A stretch of DNA of 64,000 bases from Loxodes magnus (lineage: Eukaryota; Ciliophora; Karyorelictea; Loxodida; Loxodidae): the NCBI GenBank assembly GCA_946699065.1, contig CAMPDV010001045.1:62001-126000 (forward strand), given 5' to 3'. Below are positions 14,648 through 28,800 of the stretch, piece by piece. The position numbers and the translations under genes were made by a program. Within the stretch, counting starts at the first letter, position 1; every line of letters starts with the position of its first letter. A model generated the notes under the pieces. It worked only from the letters and a program-made list of their open reading frames with translations. It searched no databases and was not told the origin of the DNA.

Positions 14648-16860
14648 TTAAACTTCACGATACGATGAACTCTGAATCACTGGATATAGCCACAGATCAT
14701 ACCTAATTTGTGTGACCACTCATGGTCTTACAGGTACCTGTCTTGACGTCCCATATCTCACCGTATAATCATGACTTCCCGATACGATGAACTCTGAATC
14801 ACTGGATATAGCCACAGATCATACATGACTAGTGTGACCACTCATGGTCTTACAGGTACCTGTCTTGACGTCCCATAGTCTCACCGTATAATCTGCACTT
14901 CCCGATACGATGAACTCTGAATCACTGGATATAGCCACAGCATATACCTAACCTGTGTGACCACTCATGGTCTTACAGGTACCTGTCTTGACGTCCCATA
15001 GTCTCACCGTATAATCATGACTTCCCGATACGATGAACTCTGAATCACTGGATATAGCCACAGATCATACCTAATTTGTGTGACCACTCATGGTCTTACA
15101 GGTACCTGTCTTGACGTCCCATAGTCTCACCGTATAATTTAAACTTCCCGATACGATGAACTCTGAATCACTGGATATAGCCACAGCAGATACATAACTA
15201 GTGTGACCACTCATGGTCTTACAGGTACCTGTCTTGACGTCCCATAGTCTCACCGTATAATCTGCACTTCCCGATACGATGAACTATAAATCACTGGATA
15301 TAGCCACAGATCATACATGACTAGTGAGACCACTCATGGTCTTACAGGTACCTGTCTTGACGTCCCATAGTCTCACCGTATAATCATGACTTCCCGATAC
15401 GATGAACTCTGAATCACTGGATATAGCCACAGCATATACCTAACTAGTGTGACCACTCATGGTCTTACAGGTACCTGTCTTGACGTCCCATAGTCTCACC
15501 GTATAATTTAAACTTCCCGATACGATGAACTCTGAATCACTGGATATAGCCACAGCAGATACATAACTAGTGTGACCACTCATGGTCTTACAGGTACCTG
15601 TCTTGACGTCCCATAGTCTCACCGTATAATCTGCACTTCCCGATACGATGAACTATAAATCACTGGATATAGCCACAGATCATACATGACTAGTGAGACC
15701 ACTCATGGTCTTACAGGTACCTGTCTTGACGTCCCATAGTCTCACCGTATAATCATGACTTCCCGATACGATGAACTCTGAATCACTGGATATAGCCACA
15801 GCATATACCTAACTAGTGTGACCACTCATGGTCTTACAGGTACCTGTCTTGACGTCCCATAGTCTCACCGTCTAATCATGACTTCCCGATACGATGAACT
15901 CTGAATCACTGGATATAGCCACAGCATATACCTAATTTGTGTGACCACTCATGGTCTTACAGGTACCTGTCTTGACGTCCCATAGTCTCACCGTATAATC
16001 ATGACTTCCCGATACGATGAACTCTGAATCACTGGATATAGCCACAGATCATACATGACTAGTGAGACCACTCATGGTCTTACAGGTACCTGTCTTGACG
16101 TCCCATAGTCTCACCGTATAATCATGACTTCCCGATACGATGAACTCTGAATCACTGGATATAGCCACAGCATATACCTAACCTGTGTGACCACTCATGG
16201 TCTTACAGGTACCTGTCTTGACGTCCCATAGTCTCACCGTATAATCATGACTTCCCGATACGATGAACTCTGAATCACTGGATATAGCCACAGATCATAC
16301 AGAACTAGTGTGACCACTCATGGTCTTACAGGTACCTGTCTTGACGTCCCATAGTCTCACCGTATAATTTAAACTTCCCGATACGATGAACTCTGAATCA
16401 CTGGATATAGCCACAGCAGATACACAACTAGTGTGACCACTCATGGTCTTACAGGTACCTGTCTTGACGTCCCATAGTCTCACCGTATAATCTGCACTTC
16501 CCGATACGATGAACTCTGAATCACTGGATATAGCCACAGATCATACATGACTAGTGTGACCACTCATGGTCTTACAGGTACCTGTCTTGACGTCCCATAG
16601 TCTCACCGTATAATTTAAACTTCCCGATACGATGAACTCTGAATCACTGGATATAGCCACAGCATATACATAACTAGTGTGACCACTCATGGTCTTACAG
16701 GTACCTGTCTTGACGTCCCATAGTCTCACCGTATAATTTAAACTTCCCGATACGATGAACTCTGAATCACTGGATATAGCCACAGCAGATACACAACTAG
16801 TGTGACCACTCATGGTCTTACAGGTACCTGTCTTGACGTCCCATAGTCTCACCGTATAAT
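14648..16860 (-). pseudogene. WD40 array continuation, segment B, out of frame with segment A
   Basis: About 18 more WD40 units follow the TAA of segment A. They are encoded in a different frame because of the deletion at 16968/16969. The segment is the other half of a tandem duplication of about 2,213 bp (18 units minus one base). It therefore ends in the same way: a one-base deletion at 14755/14756 and a TAA at 14648-14650. It contains tetrad-damaged blades: Asp to Asn in the SLN blades, and His to Leu where GHT reads GLT near 15325, 15690 and 16065. TAG also replaces the framework GAG near 15290 and 15655. If the deletion is a sequencing or assembly error, this is simply the continuation of the giant gene. 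Otherwise it is untranslated or silent array. I cannot decide between these from sequence. Confidence 0.45.
14755..14756 (-). other. One-base deletion (frameshift), second copy
   Basis: This is the same missing G as at 16968/16969, in the same damaged unit, 2,213 bp away (18 x 123 - 1). TAA follows in the entering frame at 14648-14650. Confidence 0.9.
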
Positions 16861-19800
16861 TTAAACTTCACGATACGATGAACTCTGAATCACTGGATAT
16901 AGCCACAGATCATACCTAATTTGTGTGACCACTCATGGTCTTACAGGTACCTGTCTTGACGTCCCATATCTCACCGTATAATCATGACTTCCCGATACGA
17001 TGAACTCTGAATCACTGGATATAGCCACAGATCATACATGACTAGTGTGACCACTCATGGTCTTACAGGTACCTGTCTTGACGTCCCATAGTCTCACCGT
17101 ATAATCTGCACTTCCCGATACGATGAACTCTGAATCACTGGATATAGCCACAGCATATACCTAACCTGTGTGACCACTCATGGTCTTACAGGTACCTGTC
17201 TTGACGTCCCATAGTCTCACCGTATAATCATGACTTCCCGATACGATGAACTCTGAATCACTGGATATAGCCACAGATCATACCTAATTTGTGTGACCAC
17301 TCATGGTCTTACAGGTACCTGTCTTGACGTCCCATAGTCTCACCGTATAATTTAAACTTCCCGATACGATGAACTCTGAATCACTGGATATAGCCACAGC
17401 AGATACATAACTAGTGTGACCACTCATGGTCTTACAGGTACCTGTCTTGACGTCCCATAGTCTCACCGTATAATCTGCACTTCCCGATACGATGAACTAT
17501 AAATCACTGGATATAGCCACAGATCATACATGACTAGTGAGACCACTCATGGTCTTACAGGTACCTGTCTTGACGTCCCATAGTCTCACCGTATAATCAT
17601 GACTTCCCGATACGATGAACTCTGAATCACTGGATATAGCCACAGCATATACCTAACTAGTGTGACCACTCATGGTCTTACAGGTACCTGTCTTGACGTC
17701 CCATAGTCTCACCGTCTAATCATGACTTCCCGATACGATGAACTCTGAATCACTGGATATAGCCACAGATCATACAGAACTAGTGTGACCACTCATGGTC
17801 TTACAGGTACCTGTCTTGACGTCCCATAGTCTCACCGTATAATTTAAACTTCCCGATACGATGAACTCTGAATCACTGGATATAGCCACAGCAGATACAC
17901 AACTAGTGTGACCACTCATGGTCTTACAGGTACCTGTCTTGACGTCCCATAGTCTCACCGTATAATCTGCACTTCCCGATACGATGAACTCTGAATCACT
18001 GGATATAGCCACAGATCATACATGACTAGTGTGACCACTCATGGTCTTACAGGTACCTGTCTTGACGTCCCATAGTCTCACCGTATAATTTAAACTTCCC
18101 GATACGATGAACTCTGAATCACTGGATATAGCCACAGCATATACATAACTAGTGTGACCACTCATGGTCTTACAGGTACCTGTCTTGACGTCCCATAGTC
18201 TCACCGTATAATTTAAACTTCCCGATACGATGAACTCTGAATCACTGGATATAGCCACAGCAGATACACAACTAGTGTGACCACTCATGGTCTTACAGGT
18301 ACCTGTCTTGACGTCCCATAGTCTCACCGTATAATCTGCACTTCCCGATACGATGAACTCTGAATCACTGGATATAGCCACAGATCATACATGACTAGTG
18401 TGACCACTCATGGTCTTACAGGTACCTGTCTTGACGTCCCATAGTCTCACCGTATAATCATGACTTCCCGATACGATGAACTCTGAATCACTGGATATAG
18501 CCACAGATCATACATGACTAGTGTGACCACTCATGGTCTTACAGGTACCTGTCTTGACGTCCCATAGTCTCACCGTATAATCTGCACTTCCCGATACGAT
18601 GAACTCTGAATCACTGGATATAGCCACAGCATATACATAACTAGTGTGACCACTCATGGTCTTACAGGTACCTGTCTTGACGTCCCATAGTCTCACCGTA
18701 TTATCATGACTTCCCGATACGATGAACTCTGAATCACTGGATATAGCCACAGCATATACCTAACTAGTGTGACCACTCATGGTCTTACAGGTACCTGTCT
18801 TGACGTCCCATAGTCTCACCGTATAATCTGCACTTCCCGATACGATGAACTCTGAATCACTGGATATAGCCACAGCAGATACATAACTAGTGTGACCACT
18901 CATGGTCTTACAGGTACCTGTCTTGACGTCCCATAGTCTCATCGTATAATCTGCACTTCCCGATACGATGAACTCTGAATCACTGGATATAGCCACAGCA
19001 TATACCTAACCTGTGTGACCACTCATGGTCTTACAGGTACCTGTCTTGACGTCCCATAGTCTCACCGTATAATCTGCACTTCCCGATACGATGAACTCTG
19101 AATCACTGGATATAGCCACAGCAGATACATAACTAGTGTGACCACTCATGGTCTTACAGGTACCTGTCTTGACGTCCCATAGTCTCACCGTATAATCTGC
19201 ACTTCCCGATACGATGAACTCTGAATCACTGGATATAGCCACAGATCATACATGACTAGTGTGACCACTCATGGTCTTACAGGTACCTGTCTTGACGTCC
19301 CATAGTCTCACCGTATAATCTGCACTTCCCGATACGATGAACTCTGAATCACTGGATATAGCCACAGATCATACACAACTAGTGTGACCACTCATGGTCT
19401 TACAGGTACCTGTCTTGACGTCCCATAGTCTCACCGTCTAATCTGCACTTCCCGATACGATGAACTCTGAATCACTGGATATAGCCACAGCATATACATA
19501 ACTAGTGTGACCACTCATGGTCTTACAGGTACCTGTCTTGACGTCCCATAGTCTCACCGTATAATCTGCACTTCCCGATACGATGAACTCTGAATCACTG
19601 GATATAGCCACAGCAGATACATAACTAGTGTGACCACTCATGGTCTTACAGGTACCTGTCTTGACGTCCCATAGTCTCACCGTATAATCTGCACTTCCCG
19701 ATACGATGAACTCTGAATCACTGGATATAGCCACAGCATATACCTAATTTGTGTGACCACTCATGGTCTTACAGGTACCTGTCTTGACGTCCCATAGTCT

Positions 19801-22800
19801 CACCGTATAATCATGACTTCCCGATACGATGAACTCTGAATCACTGGATATAGCCACAGATCATACATAACTAGTGTGACCACTCATGGTCTTACAGGTA
19901 CCTGTCTTGACGTCCCATAGTCTCATCGTATAATCTGCACTTCCCGATACGATGAACTCTGAATCACTGGATATAGCCACAGCATATACCTAACCTGTGT
20001 GACCACTCATGGTCTTACAGGTACCTGTCTTGACGTCCCATAGTCTCACCGTATAATCATGACTTCCCGATACGATGAACTCTGAATCACTGGATATAGC
20101 CACAGCATATACCTAACCTGTGTGACCACTCATGGTCTTACAGGTACCTGTCTTGACGTCCCATAGTCTCACCGTATAATCTGCACTTCCCGATACGATG
20201 AACTCTGAATCACTGGATATAGCCACAGATCATACATGACTAGTGTGACCACTCATGGTCTTACAGGTACCTGTCTTGACGTCCCATAGTCTCATCGTAT
20301 AATCTGCACTTCCCGATACGATGAACTCTGAATCACTGGATATAGCCACAGCAAATACCTAACCTGTGTGACCACTCATGGTCTTACAGGTACCTGTCTT
20401 GACGTCCCATAGTCTCACCGTATAATCATGACTTCCCGATACGATGAACTCTGAATCACTGGATATAGCCACAGCATATACATAACTAGTGTGACCACTC
20501 ATGGTCTTACAGGTACCTGTCTTGACGTCCCATAGTCTCACCGTATAATCTGCACTTCCCGATACGATGAACTCTGAATCACTGGATATAGCCACAGATC
20601 ATACATGACTAGTGTGACCACTCATGGTCTTACAGGTACCTGTCTTGACGTCCCATAGTCTCACCGTATAATTTAAACTTCCCGATACGATGAACTCTGA
20701 ATCACTGGATATAGCCACAGCATATACATAACTAGTGTGACCACTCATGGTCTTACAGGTACCTGTCTTGACGTCCCATAGTCTCACCGTATAATCTGCA
20801 CTTCCCGATACGATGAACTCTGAATCACTGGATATAGCCACAGATCATACATGACTAGTGTGACCACTCATGGTCTTACAGGTACCTGTCTTGACGTCCC
20901 ATAGTCTCACCGTATAATTTAAACTTCCCGATACGATGAACTCTGAATCACTGGATATAGCCACAGCATATACCTAACTAGTGTGACCACTCATGGTCTT
21001 ACAGGTACCTGTCTTGACGTCCCATAGTCTCACCGTATAATCATGACTTCCCGATACGATGAACTCTGAATCACTGGATATAGCCACAGATCATACATAA
21101 CTAGTGTGACCACTCATGGTCTTACAGGTACCTGTCTTGACGTCCCATAGTCTCACCGTATAATCTGCACTTCCCGATACGATGAACTCTGAATCACTGG
21201 ATATAGCCACAGCATATACATAACTAGTGTGACCACTCATGGTCTTACAGGTACCTGTCTTGACGTCACATAGTCTCACCGTATAATCTGCACTTCCCGA
21301 TACGATGAACTCTGAATCACTGGATATAGCCACAGATCATACATGACTAGTGTGACCACTCATGGTCTTACAGGTACCTGTCTTGACGTCCCATAGTCTC
21401 ATCGTATAATCTGCACTTCCCGATACGATGAACTCTGAATCACTGGATATAGCCACAGATCATACATGACTAGTGTGACCACTCATGGTCTTACAGGTAC
21501 CTGTCTTGACGTCCCATAGTCTCACCTTCTTATCGACACTTCCCGATACGATGAACTCTGAATCACTGGATATAGCCACAGATCATACATGACTAGTGTG
21601 ACCACTCATGGTCTTACAGGTACCTGTCTTGACGTCCCATAGTCTCATCGTATAATCTGCACTTCCCGATACGATGAACTCTGAATCACTGGATATAGCC
21701 ACAGATCATACATGACTAGTGTGACCACTCATGGTCTTACAGGTACCTGTCTTGACGTCCCATAGTCTCACCTTCTTATCGACACTTCCCGATACGATGA
21801 ACTCTGAATCACTGGATATAGCCACAGATCATACATGACTAGTGTGACCACTCATGGTCTTACAGGTACCTGTCTTGACGTCCCATAGTCTCATCGTATA
21901 ATCTGCACTTCCCGATACGATGAACTCTGAATCACTGGATATAGCCACAGCATATACCTAATTTGTGTGACCACTCATGGTCTTACAGGTACCTGTCTTG
22001 ACGTCCCATAGTCTCACCGTCTAATCATGACTTCCCGATACGATGAACTCTGTATCACAGGATATAGCCACAGCAAATACCTAACCTGTGTGACCACTCA
22101 TGGTCTTACAGGTACCTGTCTTGACGTCCCATAGTCTCACCGTATAATCTGCACTTCCCGATACGATGAACTCTGAATCACTGGATATAGCCACAGCATA
22201 TACCTAACCTGTGTGACCACTCATGGTCTTACAGGTACCTGTCTTGACGTCCCATAGTCTCACCGTATAATCTGCACTTCCCGATACGATGAACTCTGAA
22301 TCACTGGATATAGCCACAGATCATACATGACTAGTGTGACCACTCATGGTCTTACAGGTACCTGTCTTGACGTCCCATAGTCTCACCGTATAATTTAAAC
22401 TTCCCGATACGATGAACTCTGAATCACTGGATATAGCCACAGCATATACCTAACCTGTGTGACCACTCATGGTCTTACAGGTACCTGTCTTGACGTCCCA
22501 TAGTCTCACCGTATAATCATAACTTCCCGATACGATGAACTCTGAATCACTGGATATAGCCACAGATAATACACAACTAGTGTGACCACTCATGGTCTTA
22601 CAGGTACCTGTCTTGACGTCCCATAGTCTCACCGTATAATCATGACTTCCCGATACGATGAACTCTGAATCACTGGATATAGCCACAGATCATACCTAAT
22701 TTGTGTGACCACTCATGGTCTTACAGGTACCTGTCTTGACGTCCCATAGTCTCACCGTATAATCATGACTTCCCGATACGATGAACTCTGAATCACTGGA

Positions 22801-25800
22801 TATAGCCACAGCATATACATAACTAGTGTGACCACTCATGGTCTTACAGGTACCTGTCTTGACGTCCCATAGTCTCACCGTATAATCATGACTTCCCGAT
22901 ACGATGAACTCTGAATCACTGGATATAGACACAGATCATACATGACTAGTGTGACCACTCATGGTCTTACAGGTACCTGTCTTGACGTCCCATAGTCTCA
23001 TCGTATAATCTGCACTTCCCGATACGATGAACTCTGAATCACTGGATATAGCCACAGCATATACATAACTAGTGTGACCACTCATGGTCTTACAGGTACC
23101 TGTCTTGACGTCCCATAGTCTCACCGTCTAATCATGACTTCCCGATACGATGAACTCTGAATCACTGGATATAGCCACAGATCATACATGACTAGTGTGA
23201 CCACTCATGGTCTTACAGGTACCTGTCTTGACGTCCCATAGTCTCACCGTATAATCTGCACTTCCCGATACGATGAACTCTGAATCACTGGATATAGCCA
23301 CAGCAGATACATAACTAGTGTGACCACTCATGGTCTTACAGGTACCTGTCTTGACGTCCCATAGTCTCACCGTATAATCTGCACTTCCCGATACGATGAA
23401 CTCTGAATCACTGGATATAGCCACAGCATATACATAACTAGTGTGACCACTCATGGTCTTACAGGTACCTGTCTTGACGTCCCATAGTCTCACCGTATAA
23501 TCATGACTTCCCGATACGATGAACTCTGAATCACTGGATATAGCCACAGCAGATACACAACTAGTGTGACCACTCATGGTCTTACAGGTACCTGTCTTGA
23601 CGTCCCATAGTCTCATCGTATAATCTGCACTTCCCGATACGATGAACTCTGAATCACTGGATATAGCCACAGATCATACATGACTAGTGTGACCACTCAT
23701 GGTCTTACAGGTACCTGTCTTGACGTCCCATAGTCTCACCGTATAATCATGACTTCCCGATACGATGAACTCTGAATCACTGGATATAGCCACAGATCAT
23801 ACATGACTAGTGTGACCACTCATGGTCTTACAGGTACCTGTCTTGACGTCCCATAGTCTCACCGTATAATCATGACTTCCCGATACGATGAACTCTGAAT
23901 CACTGGATATAGCCACAGATCATACAGAACTAGTGTGACCACTCATGGTCTTACAGGTACCTGTCTTGAAGTCCCATAGTCTCACCGTATAATCATGACT
24001 TCCCGATACGATGAACTCTGAATCACTGGATATAGCCACAGCAAATACCTAACCTGTGTGACCACTCCTGGTCTTACAGGTACCTGTCTTGACGTCACAT
24101 AGTCTCACCGTATAATCTGCACTTCCCGATACGATGAACTCTGAATCACTGGATATAGCCACAGATCATACCTGACTAGTGTGACCACTCATGGTCTTAC
24201 AGGTACCTGTCTTGACGTCCCATAGTCTCATCGTATAATCTGCACTTCCCGATACGATGAACTCTGAATCACTGGATATAGCCACAGATCATACATGACT
24301 AGTGTGACCACTCATGGTCTTACAGGTACCTGTCTTGACGTCCCATAGTCTCACCGTATAATCTGCACTTCCCGATACGATGAACTCTGAATCACTGGAT
24401 ATAGCCACAGATCATACATGACTAGTGTGACCACTCATGGTCTTACAGGTACCTGTCTTGACGTCCCATAGTCTCATCGTATAATCTGCACTTCCCGATA
24501 CGATGAACTCTGAATCACTGGATATAGCCACAGCAAATACCTAACCTGTGTGACCACTCATGGTCTTACAGGTACCTGTCTTGACGTCCCATAGTCTCAC
24601 CTTCTTATCGACACTTCCCGATACGATGAACTCTGAATCACTGGATATAGCCACAGATCATACATGACTAGTGTGACCACTCATGGTCTTACAGGTACCT
24701 GTCTTGACGTCCCATAGTCTCACCGTATAATCTGCACTTCCCGATACGATGAACTCTGAATCACTGGATATAGCCACAGCATATACATAACTAGTGTGAC
24801 CACTCATGGTCTTACAGGTACCTGTCTTGACGTCCCATAGTCTCACCGTATTATCATGACTTCCCGATACGATGAACTCTGAATCACTGGATATAGCCAC
24901 AGCAGATACACAACTAGTGTGACCACTCATGGTCTTACAGGTACCTGTCTTGACGTCCCATAGTCTCACCGTATAATCTGCACTTCCCGATACGATGAAC
25001 TCTGAATCACTGGATATAGCCACAGATCATACATGACTAGTGTGACCACTCATGGTCTTACAGGTACCTGTCTTGACGTCCCATAGTCTCATCGTATAAT
25101 CTGCACTTCCCGATACGATGAACTCTGAATCACTGGATATAGCCACAGAGAATACATAATCTGTGTGACCACTCATGGTCTTACAGGTACCTGTCTTGAC
25201 GTCCCATAGTCTCACCGTATAATCTGCACTTCCCGATACGATGAACTCTGAATCACTGGATATAGCCACAGCAGATACATAACTAGTGTGACCACTCATG
25301 GTCTTACAGGTACCTGTCTTGACGTCCCATAGTCTCACCGTATAATCTGCACTTCCCGATACGATGAACTCTGAATCACTGGATATAGCCACAGATCATA
25401 CCTAATTTGTGTGACCACTCATGGTCTTACAGGTACCTGTCTTGACGTCCCATAGTCTCACCGTATAATCATGACTTCCCGATACGATGAACTCTGAATC
25501 ACTGGATATAGCCACAGATCATACCTAATTTGTGTGACCACTCATGGTCTTACAGGTACCTGTCTTGACGTCCCATAGTCTCACCTTCTTATCGACACTT
25601 CCCGATACGATGAACTCTGAATCACTGGATATAGCCACAGATCATACCTAATTTGTGTGACCACTCATGGTCTTACAGGTACCTGTCTTGACGTCCCATA
25701 GTCTCACCGTATAATCATGACTTCCCGATACGATGAACTCTGAATCACTGGATATAGCCACAGATCATACCTAATTTGTGTGACCACTCATGGTCTTACA

Positions 25801-28800
25801 GGTACCTGTCTTGACGTCCCATAGTCTCACCGTATAATCATGACTTCCCGATACGATGAACTCTGAATCACTGGATATAGCCACAGATCATACATAACTA
25901 GTGTGACCACTCATGGTCTTACAGGTACCTGTCTTGACGTCCCATAGTCTCACCTTCTTATCGACACTTCCCGATACGATGAACTCTGAATCGCTGGATA
26001 TAGCCACAGCATATACCTAACCTGTGTGACCACTCATGGTCTTACAGGTACCTGTCTTGACGTCCCATAGTCTCATCGTATAATCTGCACTTCCCGATAC
26101 GATGAACTCTGAATCACTGGATATAGCCACAGATCATACCTAATTTGTGTGACCACTCATGGTCTTACAGGTACCTGTCTTGACGTCCCATAGTCTCACC
26201 TTCTTATCGACACTTCCCGATACGATGAACTCTGAATCACTGGATATAGCCACAGCATATACCTAACTAGTGTGACCACTCATGGTCTTACAGGTACCTG
26301 TCTTGACGTCCCATAGTCTCACCGTATAATCATGACTTCCCGATACGATGAACTCTGAATCACTGGATATAGCCACAGATCATACATAACTAGTGTGACC
26401 ACTCATGGTCTTACAGGTACCTGTCTTGACGTCCCATAGTCTCACCGTATAATCTGCACTTCCCGATACGATGAACTCTGAATCACTGGATATAGCCTCA
26501 GCATATACCTAACTAGTGTGACCACTCATGGTCTTACAGGTACCTGTCTTGACGTCCCATAGTCTCATCGTATAATCTGCACTTCCCGATACGATGAACT
26601 CTGAATCACTGGATATAGCCTCAGCAAATACCTAACATGTGTGACCACTCATGGTCTTACAGGTACCTGTCTTGACGTCCCATAGTCTCACCGTATAATC
26701 ATGACTTCCCGATACGATGAACTCTGAATCACTGGATATAGCCACAGCAAATACCTAACCTGTGTGACCACTCATGGTCTTACAGGTACCTGTCTTGACG
26801 TCCCATAGTCTCACCGTATAATCTGCACTTCCCGATACGATGAACTCTGAATCACTGGATATAGCCACAGCATATACCTAACTAGTGTGACCACTCATGG
26901 TCTTACAGGTACCTGTCTTGACGTCCCATAGTCTCATCGTATAATCTGCACTTCCCGATACGATGAACTCTGAATCACTGGATATAGCCTCAGCAAATAC
27001 CTAACATGTGTGACCACTCATGGTCTTACAGGTACCTGTCTTGACGTCCCATAGTCTCACCGTATAATCATGACTTCCCGATACGATGAACTCTGAATCA
27101 CTGGATATAGCCACAGCAAATACCTAACCTGTGTGACCACTCATGGTCTTACAGGTACCTGTCTTGACGTCCCATAGTCTCACCGTATAATCATGACTTC
27201 CCGATACGATGAACTCTGAATCACTGGATATAGCCACAGCAGATACACAACTAGTGTGACCACTCATGGTCTTACAGGTACCTGTCTTGACGTCCCATAG
27301 TCTCACCGTATAATCTGCACTTCCCGATACGATGAACTCTGAATCACTGGATATAGCCACAGATCATACCTAATTTGTGTGACCACTCATGGTCTTACAG
27401 GTACCTGTCTTGACGTCCCATAGTCTCACCGTATAATCATGACTTCCCGATACGATGAACTCTGAATCACTGGATATAGCCACAGCAAATACCTAACCTG
27501 TGTGACCACTCATGGTCTTACAGGTACCTGTCTTGACGTCCCATAGTCTCACCGTATAATCATGACTTCCCGATACGATGAACTCTGAATCACTGGATAT
27601 AGCCACAGCAGATACACAACTAGTGTGACCACTCATGGTCTTACAGGTACCTGTCTTGACGTCCCATAGTCTCACCGTATAATCTGCACTTCCCGATACG
27701 ATGAACTCTGAATCACTGGATATAGCCACAGATCATACATGACTAGTGTGACCACTCATGGTCTTACAGGTACCTGTCTTGACGTCCCATAGTCTCACCG
27801 TATTATCATGACTTCCCGATACGATGAACTCTGAATCACTGGATATAGCCACAGCATATACATAACTAGTGTGACCACTCATGGTCTTACAGGTACCTGT
27901 CTTGACGTCCCATAGTCTCACCGTATAATCATGACTTCCCGATACGATGAACTCTGAATCACTGGATATAGCCACAGCAAATACCTAACCTGTGTGACCA
28001 CTCATGGTCTTACAGGTACCTGTCTTGACGTCCCATAGTCTCACCTTCTTATCGACACTTCCCGATACGATGAACTCTGAATCACTGGATATAGCCACAG
28101 ATCATACATGACTAGTGTGACCACTCATGGTCTTACAGGTACCTGTCTTGACGTCCCATAGTCTCATCGTATAATCTGCACTTCCCGATACGATGAACTC
28201 TGAATCACTGGATATAGCCACAGCATATACCTAATTTGTGTGACCACTCATGGTCTTACAGGTACCTGTCTTGACGTCCCATAGTCTCACCGTCTAATCA
28301 TGACTTCCCGATACGATGAACTCTGTATCACAGGATATAGCCACAGCAAATACCTAACCTGTGTGACCACTCATGGTCTTACAGGTACCTGTCTTGACGT
28401 CCCATAGTCTCACCTTCTTATCGACACTTCCCGATACGATGAACTCTGAATCACTGGATATAGCCACAGCATATACACAACTAGTGTGACCACTCATGGT
28501 CTTACAGGTACCTGTCTTGACGTCCCATAGTCTCACCGTCTAATCATGACTTCCCGATACGATGAACTCTGAATCACTGGATATAGCCACAGATCATACA
28601 TGACTAGTGTGACCACTCATGGTCTTACAGGTACCTGTCTTGACGTCCCATAGTCTCACCGTATAATCATGACTTCCCGATACGATGAACTCTGAATCAC
28701 TGGATATAGCCACAGATCATACCTAATTTGTGTGACCACTCATGGTCTTACAGGTACCTGTCTTGACGTCCCATAGTCTCACCGTATAATCATGACTTCC

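Larger units (their letters stand above)
13250..17675. repeat. Tandem duplication of 2,213 bp carrying the frameshift
   Basis: About 13,250-15,462 and 15,463-17,675 have the same unit order. The period is 18 x 123 minus one base because each copy includes the one-base deletion. Both copies include the SLN, SCV and framework-TAG blades in the same order. Confidence 0.88.
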
